The translations under genes were made by a program, and so were the position numbers. Below, piece after piece: positions 38,692-52,027 of a stretch of 64,000 nt of DNA. The stretch is from Lactifluus volemus (lineage: Eukaryota; Basidiomycota; Agaricomycetes; Russulales; Russulaceae). The notes beneath the pieces were generated by a model that saw nothing but the letters and a program-made list of their open reading frames with translations, ran no database searches and was not told the DNA's origin. Numbering within the stretch: position 1 is the stretch's first letter; each line of letters starts with the position of its first letter. Location: the NCBI GenBank assembly GCA_022376515.1, contig WTXI01000001.1, positions 124,001-188,000 of the forward strand, written 5' to 3'.

Positions 38692-41065
38692 ATGTCGACA
38701 TTAAGTAGCTGGCTTTGGGGAACCAGTCAACTAGATGAAGCTATTGGTAAGCTGTTCCATTCGTTCTCGTAGAATCCGTGCGTGACGGACAAGTACAGAT
38801 AAAGCTACATCCGAGCTCCTTCCAGCTGGTTCAGAAGATATCGCCCTCAATCTTGAGATATGTGATCAAGTACGGTCCAAGAGTGTCCCGCCAAAGGATG
38901 CTATGCGCGCGTTAAAACGCAGATTGAATCATAAAAACCCAAACGTTCAACTCTTAGCGCTAAACGTTAGTGTCTTCTATTTCTACAGAACCGTTGGTTT
39001 ACAATTAACCTGTCTAGTTGACTGATGTATGCATCAAGAACGGTGGAGATCACTTTCTCGTAGAGATCACGTCCAGAGAATTCATAGACAATCTTGTTTC
39101 TATACTCAAGACGTCTTCACTGAATCGTGACGTCAAGTCTAAGATTCTTCGCTGTATGCAAACTTGGGCAATCTCATTCAAGGGAAAGCACAACCTCAGC
39201 TATGTTGAGCAGGTGTATAAGTCATTAAAGGCCGAAGGTGAGTTTTCATCGAGTTGTGGACACCGAACATGTGCCTATGACCTTCCAGGGTTTCATTTTC
39301 CTCCGGAGGACCTTGCCATAGCGGGCTCGGCTCTCGTTGACACGCAGACTGCTCCAGAGTGGATCGATTCTGATGTTTGTCTTCGTTGCCGGGACACGTT
39401 CACATTCACCAATCGAAAGCATCACTGCCGGAATTGTGGGCGGGTATTTGACCAGAAATGTTCTTCGAAGACCCTTCCGCTTCCGCATTTCGGCATTGCG
39501 CAAGAGGTAAGAGTCTGCGATTCTTGTCACAAGGACCTTATGCGGCAGAAGGACAAAATGTATGTGTTCATGATTAGAGTTTCGTCAACGTGATTAAGCT
39601 TCCTGTAAGGTCAAATAACACGCATCGTCCCTTGTACGGCGCATCCCGCCCTGAACACCGCTCTGAGCGTGATTTCGTGGACGCAGACCTCCAAAGGGCA
39701 ATACAGTTGTCACTAGAAGAAGTTAGTGCACAGGGACAGCATAGGCGTCCGGGTCATGTGCCGTATCAACCTGATCCTTGGCAACGTTCTGAGCCACCAT
39801 TGGTTGAGCACACCCCACGACTGTCGACCCAGGTTGATGAAGATGATGATCCCGACCTTAGGACTGCCATTGAAGCCAGCCTTCGCGAAGCTAATGCCCC
39901 AAAGCCAAGTGCGCCGATCGGCCTCGAGACCCCCAGAGCTGAAGAACCGCCGCTCACCCACGCTGGCTTAAGTCAACCACAGCCCTATCCTTCTGCCACC
40001 TCACACGCGCAGCCAGTTCTTCCAAATCATGACCTGGCGCCTTTAGAGTCCGATACAATAATTGCGTTTAGTCAGGCAGTTGACCAGGTGCAAGCACAGG
40101 GATTTGGGGACCTGGCACGGTTTCCGGCAGTGAATCAGCTGTTTGACAATGCGAATAACCTGAGGCCGAAACTTGCAAGGAGCTTGGATGACACAGGTCG
40201 TAAAGAAGGTATACTTTTTTCTTTCGCTGTTGTGTACCTACCTGATTCGAATACTGTTTCATCAGGGCTGCTCAATGAGATGAATGACAAACTCGCTCAG
40301 GCGGTAAAGTTGTATGATCAGATCTTGACGCAGCAGGTTTCACGCCCAACGTGGCGTCAGCAAACTGCGTCACCTCCAAGGCAACCTCATGACCAATGGA
40401 ACTACGTGCAAGCACTGACGTCTCCTCAACTCACTAATGCCTCTGTGACACCGGCAGTACACCAACCCTCTTCCACCTACACACCCTTGCCGGCCCACCC
40501 GCCCTCTGCTAGGGCAGATGCTTTGCTGCCCCAGTCACCTCAGCAAACCTGGTCTCAGCCGCCTTATGCACCTTCCGCTACCAGCCCTCCCCCCCTCATC
40601 ACAGCACCTGAGATGAACCCACAACACCACACTGCCGCCACCTCGCAATCCCCAACTTCTTACCAATACCAATATGCGCGCCCAATCAAACCTGTCTCAA
40701 TTCAACAACTTGCGCCACCAGCTCCTCCACCAGGACAGGCGATTACCCCTCTACAACATCCCGTGACATCCGTTTCTGTGCAATCCCCCTTACATCAACA
40801 GGTATCTTCCCCGCCACCTGTACCCCACCACCAACGACCGCAACCGCAACAGCCTCCATCACGACATAACAGCGTCGTTCATGTCGCACAAGCATCGCCG
40901 CCGCATTTGCAGCAGCAATACGCCCCCCCACCTGCACCTGCGCCCATCCTTCCGAACTTCCCATCTGTCCCAACAGCACCGCCGATTATCCCGTATAGTT
41001 CTTATGACTCTACAACATCGGTCGTGGAACAACCGAAAAAAGAGGCTCTTTTGATCGAGTTGTAG
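38692..41065 (+). CDS. VPS27: ESCRT-0 subunit Vps27 (VHS, FYVE, UIM)
   Basis: It sorts ubiquitinated membrane proteins into multivesicular endosomes. Exons 38692-38746, 38799-38965, 39018-39237, 39289-39559, 39610-40208 and 40266-41065 give 703 residues in frame. The VHS domain starts at about residue 15 ([20 protein letters not shown]). The FYVE zinc finger is [20 protein letters not shown] with the phosphoinositide-binding RKHHCRNCG core and CDSC later. Two ubiquitin-interacting motifs follow: [14 protein letters not shown] and [19 protein letters not shown] motif just after the second UIM (KPSAPIG) fits binding to the Vps23/ESCRT-I UEV domain. A Pro/Gln-rich tail ends in LLIEL, similar to yeast Vps27's clathrin-contact end (inference). 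Confidence 0.93.
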
Positions 41066-42721
41066 AATGCCGGAAACAGCACGAGAGGACGTGGGCATGC
41101 ACTTGATTCCAGTTTTGTAGTTGTTATTGCTCATACTTTAATTCTTTGATTCTTTTTTGAGGCACAAACGGAGTGTGGTGTAAAAAACACCCAACGACGT
41201 GCTTCATATTCTGAGTCTTCGCTAACTAAGTGTTAAGTAGCAGGTGATTTCCATCAGCACTGAGCTTTTAGCATGTCCAGCTGGTGCGAGGCCCAGTGTG
41301 AGAAGCACATCGTATTTGAGGACCTATGTTTTGGATGAAAGTAAATGCCGAGACCGAACGTCACAACAGAATGTACATCTACAATACCAATAACCCTAGT
41401 GAGGACTGACAACTTGAAGCGGGGAAGAAAGAGCGACTCGTGTGTACGTTGCGAAATGTCACAACAATTGGGACGGCGCCACAAAGCTTCAGGCCCCCCA
41501 ACCAAATACCATACCCAAGCTCCGACCCCACCCTCCGAACAAGGCTTGATTTGCACCTCATCTGGTGTCGATTCGGGTAGCGCATGGACGGGCACGCGGG
41601 GGATGCATGTAATGACGAGCAATAGGTCCGGGAGCTCAATTCATCGCTACTGTGCCACAAGAGCGGAGCCCAGGGACGACGCTATTGGTCATTCTTTTCG
41701 GCCTGGTGTTCTTCTCCTTGACCTTGATGTCGATAATTTCTTAAGCGGATGCGACTCCCTAGAAATGGAGGCGCCATGAGAAAGAATGCTGCATCGCACT
41801 ACTTGGACGGCTTGACATGAAATAACAAGCGAGGGGCCAGAGGGTAAATAATTGGCGGGGTGTATACACATGGCGGAAAAGGTGCCTCATTCATGACATG
41901 AAGCACACCGGTCGGGATATGCAGGCCACGGCTGGTGGAGCGCAGTGGGCGCACTAGTGGTACGACTCGCGATGAGACTTTCCTGTCAGGAAGCGCATAG
42001 AAGATGCGTTTAACAGAGCGGCCAGAGAGCAGCGAAAGAAGATTGCAGCGGAGTACACACATCGCGGCAAAGAGAGGTGGACCTTCACCTCCCATACAGC
42101 TCTTGTGCAGTACTACCATGGAGGAACTTGACAGAAACAGGGTCTATAGCATCTACCTTCCTGAACTTGTGTAACTCGATAGGATGGCACCCTCGAATTT
42201 GGAGAAGGAAACCTGAAAAATAAATTGTCAAAGAGGAAGGCATGGCATGAGGGAAAATCAGACCTTGTCGACATGACAGCGATCGCAATATCCATAGCGC
42301 CCAAGTCCGGCGCATACGCATCCAAGCAATCCTTAAGAATCATGGCGCACAGAAATCCTACGTTCTGAATTGTATACCTGGAAGGGTTGCTTACGTCTTC
42401 GCCTTCGAGGCATGCCCAACCTTAAACCACACCGAAATCTGCGAGAGGTAAGTAGCTCTGTCAAAGATAATATTCTCTGGATCATACCATGTGCATGGAA
42501 AACTTCATCAGCCACGGGGAATTGAACGTACTGGGGAGAAAGACAAGGCAGGGGAACCTGCTCACTCGCACGGGGCGGAACCGTTAAATGGCAGCTCACC
42601 AAATTGGGCCAAACATTAGGCACGGCACGGCACCGTCATCGTAATGGTCTCTGACTTACTCTGCGTTCTTCCTCGACTCGTATCCTCCGTCGACTAAGCC
42701 TCGCACCTCACTGTTGTACAG
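41066..42721. other. Intergenic region with an unassigned minus-strand spliced frame
   Basis: On the minus strand several short frames could be exons (for example CLDAYAPDLGAMDIAIAVMS near 42,330, HKFRKVDAIDPVSVKFLHG near 42,160, and a frame at about 42,050-41,800). I do not recognise a family and could not build a convincing gene. The VPS27 3' flank (41,066-41,250) is AT-rich. Confidence 0.35.
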
Positions 42722-45700
42722 ATGGCAGAAACGGTCACGGAGGAAGCGAAATTGTTGGCTGAAGCCCTCAGCACTGTCAAGATACAGGTTCAACAGATGA
42801 AAAGACACCTCGTATGTCTCCCGATCACTACCCTCACGCTTCCACCTCATCCGGGCCGTGCGATGATAATTGCTGACTATTTTGTAGGAGCTAGACCAGC
42901 TGATGGATGCCCTTAAGAGCGCGAGCCTCATGCTCGCTGAGTTGCGGACATCCTCGCTCTCCCCGAAGCAGTATTATGAACTTTGTGAGTTGTCGATGCC
43001 CAACCGTAATGAATAGTTCATTCACACCACCGCAGACATGGCCGTATTTGATGCCCTTCGATATCTTTCCAACTACCTCTATGATGCACACACAACAGGT
43101 CGCCACCACCTTGCCGATCTCTACGAGCTCGTCCAATACGCAGGAAATATTGTCCCGCGATTGTACCTCATGATCACTGTTGGCTCAGTCTACATGTCTG
43201 TTCTCGAAGCGCCCGTCAAAGAAATAATGAAAGATATGATGGAAATGTCGCGCGGCGTTCTCCATCCTATTCGCGGCCTCTTCCTACGGCACTACCTGAG
43301 CGGCCAGACACGCGACCACTTACCCATAGGTTCAGACACTGGGTTCTCATGTTTAGCTCATCTCTGCCGTAACTGAATTTCTGACTGTCCCTCAATACAG
43401 GCCCGCAGGGAATCTGCAAGATTCAATTGCTTTCGAGCTCACTAATTTCATTGAAATGAATAAACTCTGGGTGCGTCTCCAGCACCAGGGTCATTCGCGC
43501 GACCGCGAGAAGCGTGAGCTTGAGCGCAAGGATCTTCGCATTTTGGTCGGCACGAATTTGGTTCGCCTCTCTCAACTAGACGGCGTTGATCTCGAGTTCT
43601 ATCAAACTAGCATCCTCCCCGCCATCCTGGAGCAGGTTGTCCAGTGTAAGGATGTTATTGCCCAGGAATACCTTATGGAAGTTGTAATCCAAGTATGATT
43701 TTCTCCATTCCCCTTTAATTTGCTGACTAGGTACCCGCGAAGGTGTTCACTGATGAATTCCACTTGCACACTCTTGGCCCATTCCTGTCCGCAACGGCAC
43801 AACTACAACCCAAGGTCAATATTAAGCAAATAGTCATCGCACTTATCGACCGCTTGGCTGCATATGCTGCGCGTGAAGCTGAAAATGAGGATGCTGAAGA
43901 AACAAAACGACAAGAGGAAGCTGCAGCGCGGCGCCTTGCCGAGCGCGTCAAAGCACGGCGCGAGCGAGCACGTGCAAATGGGTCTGCGAGTTCTGTAGGC
44001 GAGTTCAAGACCGAAGCTGCATGGGGGGAAACAACTTCACTGTACCTACTGAAGAGAAGCGGGGAGCCGCTGATGATGCGGAAGGTGAGAATGTAGAAAA
44101 GGGGAAAGAGAAGGAAGGCGAGACTGTACGCAAGTTTCGAGGCGTACCAGAGAATGTCAAGTTGTTCGAGGTATTTTGGGAACAAGTCGTCAATCTCATC
44201 AAGGTATGCACCTATGCCGTGATTTGGTGGGTTCTTACCATCCGCGCAGGCTCGACCCGACTTATCAATCCAAGACGTCACGGCTTTGCTCGTATCGCTT
44301 ACCAACCTATCGCTGAGCTGCTATCCCGATCGCCTCGAATACGTCGATAAGGTCCTTGGTTTTTCACGCGATAAGATTAAGGAATTTGCGGACAAGTCCG
44401 TGGACTATTTAGTTTAATCGTTAGTTAAATTTACCTTCTTCGCAACAGCCCGGACCTTCACAGCCAACAAACAACATCACACCTCGCCAACCTCCTGCTC
44501 GCACCAATTAACTCGTATCAATCCGTGCTCACCCTCCTTGCGCTTCCAAATTACGTCCCTCTTCTCTCGGTACAGCCCTATGTCACTCGCCGTATGCTCG
44601 CCCATGCAATAGTCTCCAGCGTCCTCAAGAATGAAACCGTCGTTGAAGATCCTGAAGATGTACATGGAATCCTTGAGCTTTGTCAGGTTCTGATCCGCGA
44701 ACAGCCTGACGCTGCTCCGCTACCCCCAGGAACTGGGGGACGTCGCGGGCCGTTTGGTGCCAGTGAACGGGAGGATGTTGCGGAGGAACAGGGTTGGATC
44801 GCAAGGATGGTACACCTATTCCGATCAGAGTCCTTAGGCACACAATTTGAGGTGAGATTCGCTTCTTAGTTGAACCTGTCGGACCCGTAACGTATGTACC
44901 AAGCTCCTGCAAACGGCACGGCGGCACCTTGAGGCTGGTGGAGACCGCATGCGTTTTACGTTTCCTGCTGTTATCACATCTGCAATCAAGCTATGCCGAA
45001 GGTACAAGAGCCGTGAACATCTTGAAGACGACTGGGCATCCAGGGTCGAGACTATTCTCAAATTCGTTCGGCAACTCACTTCGATTCTCGCCACGCAAGT
45101 CGATGCTCCAACCATTGCGCTCCGACTCTTCCTTCTTGCGGCCCAAATTGCCGATGAATGTGGATTCGAGGACCTCGCGTACGACCTGTACGTTGAGGCA
45201 TTCACCGTCTATGAGGAGGGCATTTCAGAGTCCCGCGCCCAGCTGCAAGCAATCACGCTTGTGATTTGCACGTTGCAGGGAGCCCGGGTCTTCGGGACCG
45301 ATAATTACGACACACTTATCACGAAGGCTGCCCTTCATGGCGCCAAATTACTGAAGAAACCACATCAAGCAAGTGCAGTACATTTGGCGAGTCATATGTG
45401 GTGGCAAGAAGCGTCTGCGTCCGTGCCAGAGAGGGCGGATCTGGCGACTACAGCTGGACCTGAGAAATCTCCAACATTGTCACTGACAAAGGATGGGGAA
45501 GACGGAGCAGATGCGCCGAAGGCGGTGAGAAGGCTGGTATCTGCAACGGTGCTGCTAGCTTATAGATGTTGCAGTATCCCCACCAAGACAGCAAGCGCGT
45601 TCTCGAATGTCTCCAAAAGTCGCTTCGTATAGCCAACTCCGCAACGGAAGAGATTGTTACTATCCAGCTCTATGTTGACACCCTCGATCAATACCTGTTT

Positions 45701-46021
45701 TTCCTGGATCGTGGTGCAACTGCGGTACGTACCGGCTATCGGATTCCTCGCCCTCCACGCTGACGCTCTTGCCCTCAGGTGATGCCAAAGTTTGTTAATT
45801 CGCTTGTAGAACTGATCACAGCTTCGATCGACAATGTCAGCACGCCTGATGTCCATCCTAGCCAGCGTGCGCCCGCCGGCCTGTTAGAAGGTGTCCAAAC
45901 GCCAGACATGATCACGCGGCACTTCCGTAACACCCTGTTATATATCCAAGCAAAGAAAGTAGCCGCCGAGGGTACGCCAGGCACTCGCTGGGACGATGTT
46001 GATATCGTGGCGCATTATTGA
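42722..46021 (+). CDS. VPS35: Retromer subunit Vps35
   Basis: It is the alpha-solenoid core of the retromer, which returns receptors from endosomes to the Golgi. The start ATG at 42,722 gives [20 protein letters not shown]. Early exons: 42722-42811, 42888-42984, 43036-43342 and 43401-43692. Conserved blocks: [49 protein letters not shown] (the PRLYLM Vps26-binding region), [40 protein letters not shown], and SPDLHS-type [20 protein letters not shown] near 44,460. A 41-nt intron near 45,525 joins DAPKA to [20 protein letters not shown], and the end is DVDIVAHY. A frame change at the G6 run at 44,023-44,028 needs one extra G; I read it as a likely sequence error or very short intron. Confidence 0.92.
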
Positions 46022-46796
46022 AGATGGGTCTTGGCGCACGATGATCTGCTGCTCGAGGGGTTTGAACGTGTGCCACGATAGGAGCCTGAGATGCAGTGTT
46101 TTTGTGTCATCTCGTCTTGCTTACCGTCATATAATCCTTTGACTTCTCTAATTTTGGCTGCTCATCATCTGCCGGCGGAGTATGATTTGGTTCCCCGCGT
46201 CCGATCTAGCCTACTATCCCAATCATCTGAGCAGGGACCATGCCCACATCAAGAGATGCGTCAATTTAAGCCTCTCGTAAGGTGGTACTGTACAAACCGT
46301 AGTCCAACAGATGTATGATCGGTGTTCCCCCCCTCCCCCACACAGCTTACCCCTTTCCGTAACCAAGAGCACCGCCGGCGACATTAGTCCCATATTTCCT
46401 CTGCAGCGTGGGTTCGTCCCAAGGAATCTTGACCCGCTGTTTGGATTCCCAGTCATCAGATGCAGTGCTATAATTTTCAATCACCGCGAACTAAGCCAGC
46501 AGATGTGACTGGTAGTTGGGACACTTTTCATATCATCCCGCTGATGAGGTTACCCAATTTGAGCAGCGGGCCATCCGCCACTGTCCTGATAGCGGGCGCA
46601 ACGCTACTATCACGGCAGGCTCGAACACGCCCATCCATTCTTTGAGATGTGGAACGTGCCAGTGCCAGTGCATCATGATGTGATAGACCAGAGCCGACGT
46701 GCCAACGAGGCAACACTTCGAACAACTGATTGATAAAATTCAAAAGCGATCCGGAAGAACAGCGCTACTAAGTATACTGATGGACGGTGATCCTCC

Positions 46797-47039
46797 ATGA
46801 AGATCCGTTCGGAGGCACGAGAAAACAACTTTGATCTCGTCACCCCCCTCACCGTCGATCCAGCAGGTGGAAAGGGACCACACCCCTGGAGGAGCGGCAT
46901 AAACCCGGGGGGCACTATAAAGAGGCGCGGCCCGGGAGATCCTCTTGCACAAAACGACGAGATGGATCTCTTCACCCCCCTCGCCTTCGATCCAGCAGTC
47001 AGAAATCTGCCACCCCCGTTGAGGCGTCCGGTCGCATGA
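46797..47039 (+). repeat. 135-bp spaced direct repeat in a small open frame
   Basis: Two copies of GATCTC(G/T)TCACCCCCCTC followed by GATCCAGCAG lie near 46,834 and 46,969. In the plus frame they read DLVTPLTVDPA and DLFTPLAFDPA. The 80-codon frame has no recognised family, so whether it is a gene is open. Confidence 0.35.
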
Positions 47040-47554
47040 ACTGGGGAGGGAAGGAACGCGTAGCTGCCACCCGAGAGCGGATTGTGAGGGATCTGGATAT
47101 TCCGAGTCGATTGAGTTGAGGGGGAACTCCCGTCGCGGGAAATGTAAAGCACACTTACTGTCACTGGCATCTGGCCACCACTTTCCCAAGTGGCAGCGGC
47201 AGCGTTCTGAGAATCCCCATTGGGGAGAGCGTAAGTATTTCTGGAGAAAACAGAAACGGGGTAGGTAATTGGCGTCCCCTGCTCCGACATTTCATTCGTT
47301 AGAACTATGCACTGGCATCGCGAGCTGGATACGTACAAATTCCACAATTTGAGGAAGGTCGGGAAGAAGGGGGTCGAGCTACATTTGAATATATTAGAAG
47401 TGTCTTTGACGCAACGCAGAACCTCACATGGAATCCGGGTCTGTGCAAGGAAGGATTAGTTAAACGATTAACACACCCTGAGCGTGCGCTAGGGGTAGGT
47501 GGACAGGTTTGGATAGATGGAGACGTAGTCTGGGGTTGCTCGTATGAGTTGTTG

Positions 47555-47770
47555 GACATTTCAGCAGGACTCGATTTTCCTGAGATTTGGGAAGTGACTC
47601 CGCGACTGCTCTTTATATAGCAGATTCTCATAGGACTGGCATAGATCTTTTCTAGTAATAGCAGAAGGAAAATCTGGGACCATGAGACCGCCGAAGGACA
47701 CCGAAAGGGTTCGTTTCGAGCTCTCTTCGCTCCGATCGTCTCTCCCGGCGTTATTATTCCCTTTAGCCAT
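47555..47770 (-). CDS. Candidate first exon of an unknown gene
   Basis: The minus-strand ATG at 47,770 opens MAKGNNNAGRDDRSEESSKR, then VSFGGLMVPDFPSAITRKDL, over about 70 codons with a hydrophilic, charged start. Continuation exons may lie at about 47,470-47,330, but no reliable splice model was found. No function can be assigned. Confidence 0.25.
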
Positions 47771-50700
47771 GACCTTTTTTTGAGTGCGCATCAGGCATAC
47801 TAATTGAAATGAAGTACGGTAAGGGAGTTAGCAGTTGTAGTTGTTCTCAATCCGGACTCGTGACTCGTTAGTCAAGGCCCGATAATGGCAGCATACGCGT
47901 CTGGATGAGAGTCACTTGGTATCACAGACAAAGATCACGTTGAACGAGTTGACGCCAGCCTTAGGCACGAGGAGCAAATTAAATAAGCGAGGAGTGACCC
48001 CTAAGCTGCGTGGTACGTAAACCGCAGATACGGTACCAAGATAACAGCCAAGCCGGAATTACGATGGGTGCTTCGCCGGCTGAACGGTCTAACTATTGCA
48101 AGGAAGGTTATTGCAAGGAAGGGGTAGCTTGAATGTAAAGTGCGTGGTCAGTTCGGATCTCGTTGACATGCGAAAGTCTGTGGTCGTTGACCAGACCAGA
48201 AGAGTGGGCGACCAGCGTCAGCGTTGTCACGGTCCGGCAAGGTCGCAAGTGGCGGCCGAATTGCCTTGTGGCGGCACCATCTTCAAAAGCAAGCCATGAC
48301 ACGCGGCGCAGGGGTCTATCTTCAAGTTTTGCCACCGGTGGGGCCCCACGAGTGTAATAGTCACGGTTCAGACGTGCCCTGGCGCTTTAGTCACAGATTT
48401 TTTTTATCGGAAGGTCTGTTTACTCAGTACGACCTCACGCTGTGGCTTCTCCAACTCTTGAGAGTAACACTCGACAGGCAGGGAGCGGTAGCACCCAGCT
48501 CTTCCACTTTGCGTGGTGGTCTTCTGGCTGTTACTCTCGCCCACTCCAGCTTCAAGCAAGTGTTGAAACCAACTCTGCCATTTGTTGAACACAGGAATTT
48601 TTTTTGTAACAATGAACCAAACGTATCAAATTTCACATAACCGTCTAGGAAAGGCTTGCATGATTCGCGAGCTCCGATATCAAATTGGTCGACCGCAGGC
48701 AGCTCTTTATGGCCAGAACATATTGAGGATCCGCCCTATCTTTCACTTCGCTGTTCTCCATTGCCCCAATGTGACTCTCAATTGCGCCCGTCTCATCAGG
48801 CGCAGTCTCGTTTATTCTAGGAAGTGCTGTATTGGAGATTACGAAAATCAAACGCAGTACTTCGATAGGTCCAGATCGAGGCTCTATCTTTTTTGGTTTC
48901 TTGTGCCGAAACGCTGGGTCGTTTTTTCCCTAGAGTGCCACACAATACTCTGGAACCTTATCGTATCTTTTTTATGGTATGCACAGGTGAACGCCTTTTG
49001 ATCCGACGCATGCGCAGGCAGTTAGATTGTTACCAAAATAGGTGAGAATGGCCGTGAATGGGTTGGCTGTCCTCTTCCACGCACCCATGTATGTCGACAA
49101 CGCTTGATTTCACATGACCTTCCAAAAACTCAAACTAGGCAGCTGATGGGCACTCCATATGTCTACTTATATTATTCTCGTAATCGCCACACTTGTGAGT
49201 GCACGTCCTTGATATTCCTGCTATGTTTTCGCTCACCTGTTCTTGAAGTAGCCAGCGCAAGGGATAAGCGAGGATCGTATCGCCATGCAAAACCCGCTCT
49301 GCGAGACACGGTCATATACAGCACTTCGAAACATCGATGGCGAGCGAGGTAGGTAGCTTAGAACCGACAATGCGAGGAGGGAATTTCCGCTCGCCCGAAC
49401 TCTGGATTATCGTGTGGATTTGAATGTCGTAAGATGGGACACATGTGCTTACCCATTTCAGTTGTGCGAGAGAATAATCTCCGGTGCTATCTTGCGCTAG
49501 GCCGTATACTCCGGCGTTTCTGGGCTCCACCTCAAGCTCTCATACTACTACAGGTGCGGGACAGACACGGAAATCCTAATCCATGGATCGTCGATTGACT
49601 CAATAAGGAAATGGATTCAAACGAAGTATCAATATTGGGACTTGTTCGTTTACTGGATGGCTCAGTGGTCCTGTGAGGACAGCTTGAGCAAGTATAGCAC
49701 TCAGCGCTCCGTCTGAATGCCTCCGGCTTCTGTAGTGTACAAATCGCTGCGAGGAACGCACCCTTGATACCTGGTTGCATTAATTTTCGGACCATGATCA
49801 TCTAATAAGCACCAAACGATGGGTAGTCGGAGGTGCTCTTATGGGCGCCCCCCTGTAGTGACGAGCAATATTGGGTTGACTACCTCCGCATTTGGACTAG
49901 GTGAAAATTTAGTTCGTCGTCCCCCTTTGCCCAGTCTGATGTCTCCTCCTCGTTCTCTGGTGGCGCATCGGCAGAGACATGCACGAGCTGGTCTCAACCC
50001 CGGCAAGGGAGGAAGGGTGCACTGTCCGTGAAGTATTATTTGATTTTGTTTTGCTCCTTTTCCCCCATCAACATAGCCATTACACGCATGAGAGATTGAA
50101 ACCTGACAACCTCGGTTAAACGTCCTTGTGGACATCTTTACAGAAACTCGGAGAAGGGGCTGTCAATCTCACACCACATGATCCCAGGGATGGAGAGATG
50201 CATAAATTGTATTTAGCGTATTTGTGGCCGTAGGTCGCCTAGGCCTACACATGGAGTAGCGAGTGCAAGAATGGAGTAAGATGATACAACCCGGAAAGAT
50301 TGTAAAGGTTCGAAATGGGGTGGGACGCGGGGGGGGGGGGTTATTCTGAAGAGAACAGATTGAGTTGAGGCGTAGAGAGGTTGAGAGTGAGACGATGGTT
50401 ATGCCGACCATGATAACCGCCATGCGGAACGATGATGAGTCCCAACAATCCTGACCCTTCCCTGTGGCCCGTGGTACGTAGGTTTACGTCACACGACAAA
50501 CTCGCTGGCAAAAAAAAAAATACTGTACAACTTGTGTACTCACCAATTCAGTCTGGGTAGGCCTTGCTGGTAGCTGAAATGAAGGGTGAAGTTCTGGATC
50601 GGTTTCCCCCTTCCCCCAATTGAAGATTTGATTTGTATGCACTTCAGATCGGCCCATGTAGGGTATATCAAGCAATGTGGCAGGTGGGTGTAGGAAGCTA

Positions 50701-50856
50701 TCCTTCCAGCACGTAACAGCGTAACGTTGCCGGCATCGAATGCGGCAGTACTCGTGGGTAATCTCATGGTGAATGGCCTGATTATAAAACGATATGGGAT
50801 TTGTGTTCGAAAAGGGAACATTCATTCAATAATATGACATGACATGAGAAGTGGAA

Positions 50857-51889
50857 CTATGGCGATGGCTGAGGAAACGTTGTCGCAAGGTTCGATACCA
50901 GCTGTGGAAGCTGGTCCATACTCAGGAGCATCATGCGACCCCCTTGCTCGAGCCCAAACGATTCCTTCTCACGGGGCAGTGATTTGGACAAAGAATAATT
51001 GAGGGAATATGAAGCAAGCTTTTCGATAAGGTTCAAACCTGTCCAGCTGCACATGGAGGCGTGGAAAAGGCATGGCTTACCTGCTGGAGGCACTGGTCCT
51101 CATGGTGAAATGTGAATACGCCTCCAGCATTAGATGGTGATGGCGTGCCCTTTCGGCGTTTTTGCTGCTGGTATGACGTTGATTCGGCCTCTGCTTCTTC
51201 ATCGGACGGTGTGTATGTACGCGAGAGCACGAGGAGATGACTGAAATGATATGGTTCGCCATCATCGCATGCCCACTGTATTTCGTCTGCGAGCATGCGA
51301 TACATGTGTGGAACAACTTGCACGGGCATATTAACAAGGCGCTCGCTGAAAACAAAGCCGAGGTGAGATGAAGCATTGGATGCAAGGATATTTAGAAGCA
51401 TGTTGTGGAAGGGTGGGTCAGATGCCGACTTGGAGAGAATGTATTCTGTGAGAGCTTTATCGAGGGATTGTCCTGAGATGCGACCTTTAGGGTCCATAAG
51501 TAATGAATCAACAAATGCGGACCTTGTGGACATGCATGTTCAATACCGTGAGGAAGGCATATGGATCACTTTCTCTGCCATCAGTTTTTACAGTAGTTCC
51601 AACAAGTGGCTGAGATAAAATGAGCCCGGCAAGTTCATGTGGGTGTAAAAGGTCCGCATCTGCTTGAAAGAGCTGGGCGATAAGACGTTTCAGTGCAATG
51701 AAGTCTATGTCAGGGTTTGGGTCAAAAAATTCGAAGTCGAGCTGGATGCGGCCCTACATAGCAGATATTTAGTGGGTAATCTGTGAGGAAAATCTCAAAA
51801 TGACGAACTGCCTGGGTTTCAGAGCTCCCCTCTTCTTCTTCATCTTCTTCCTCTCCCTCTTCCTCTTCGTTGACTTGTTTTCGCTTCAT
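50857..51889 (-). CDS. BCP1: BCP1/BCCIP family protein
   Basis: This is a nuclear export/chaperone protein linked to ribosomal protein and lipid-kinase export in yeast. The start ATG at 51,889 opens MKRKQVNEEEEGEEEDEEEE, the acidic N-terminus typical of the family. After a short intron the next exon has QLDFEFFDPNPDIDFIALKR and GTTVKTDGRESDPYAFLTVL. The following exon has AFVDSLLMDPKGRISGQSLD and FVFSERLVNMPVQVVPHMYR, the family core. A KRRKG basic patch follows. The last exon ends with FGLEQGGRMMLLSMDQLPQL and a stop at 50,857-50,859. At least four exons are separated by short introns (51,771 to 51,809, about 51,513, about 51,075-51,040). It is divergent from PUT1 with only 138 bp between start codons. 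Confidence 0.88.
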
Positions 51890-52027
51890 GAAGGGTTTGT
51901 CACGTGGTAATACCCGGAACTTGATAGCAAAGCCGAGAGATGAATCGGAGCTCGGTCGACAGTGCAGCTACGTTACCTGATGTAAGTTTGCCATTTAATC
52001 TTTCCTTGTCCATTCCCCCCTCATCCC
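51890..52027. promoter_or_regulatory. BCP1/PUT1 compact bidirectional promoter region
   Basis: 138 bp separate the divergent start codons. No TATA box was recognised. The two transcripts may start very close together or overlap at their 5' ends. Confidence 0.55.

Larger units (their letters stand above)
46022..50856. other. Gene-poor 4.8-kb interval
   Basis: No confident gene was found. It holds only weak frames. A possible minus-strand first exon (47,770-47,560, MAKGNNNAGRDDRSEES.. with SAITRKDLCQSYENLL) and a plus frame at 46,797-47,039 with an internal duplication are the best of them. Poly-G (about 50,328-50,340) and poly-A (about 50,510-50,520) runs occur near the right end. About 48,000-50,300 shows nothing recognisable. 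Confidence 0.5.

Noticed and set aside
41799..42343. DDB1-like fragment suggested by VKFLHG
   Set aside because: Only a six-residue resemblance; no neighbouring conserved blocks could be assembled.
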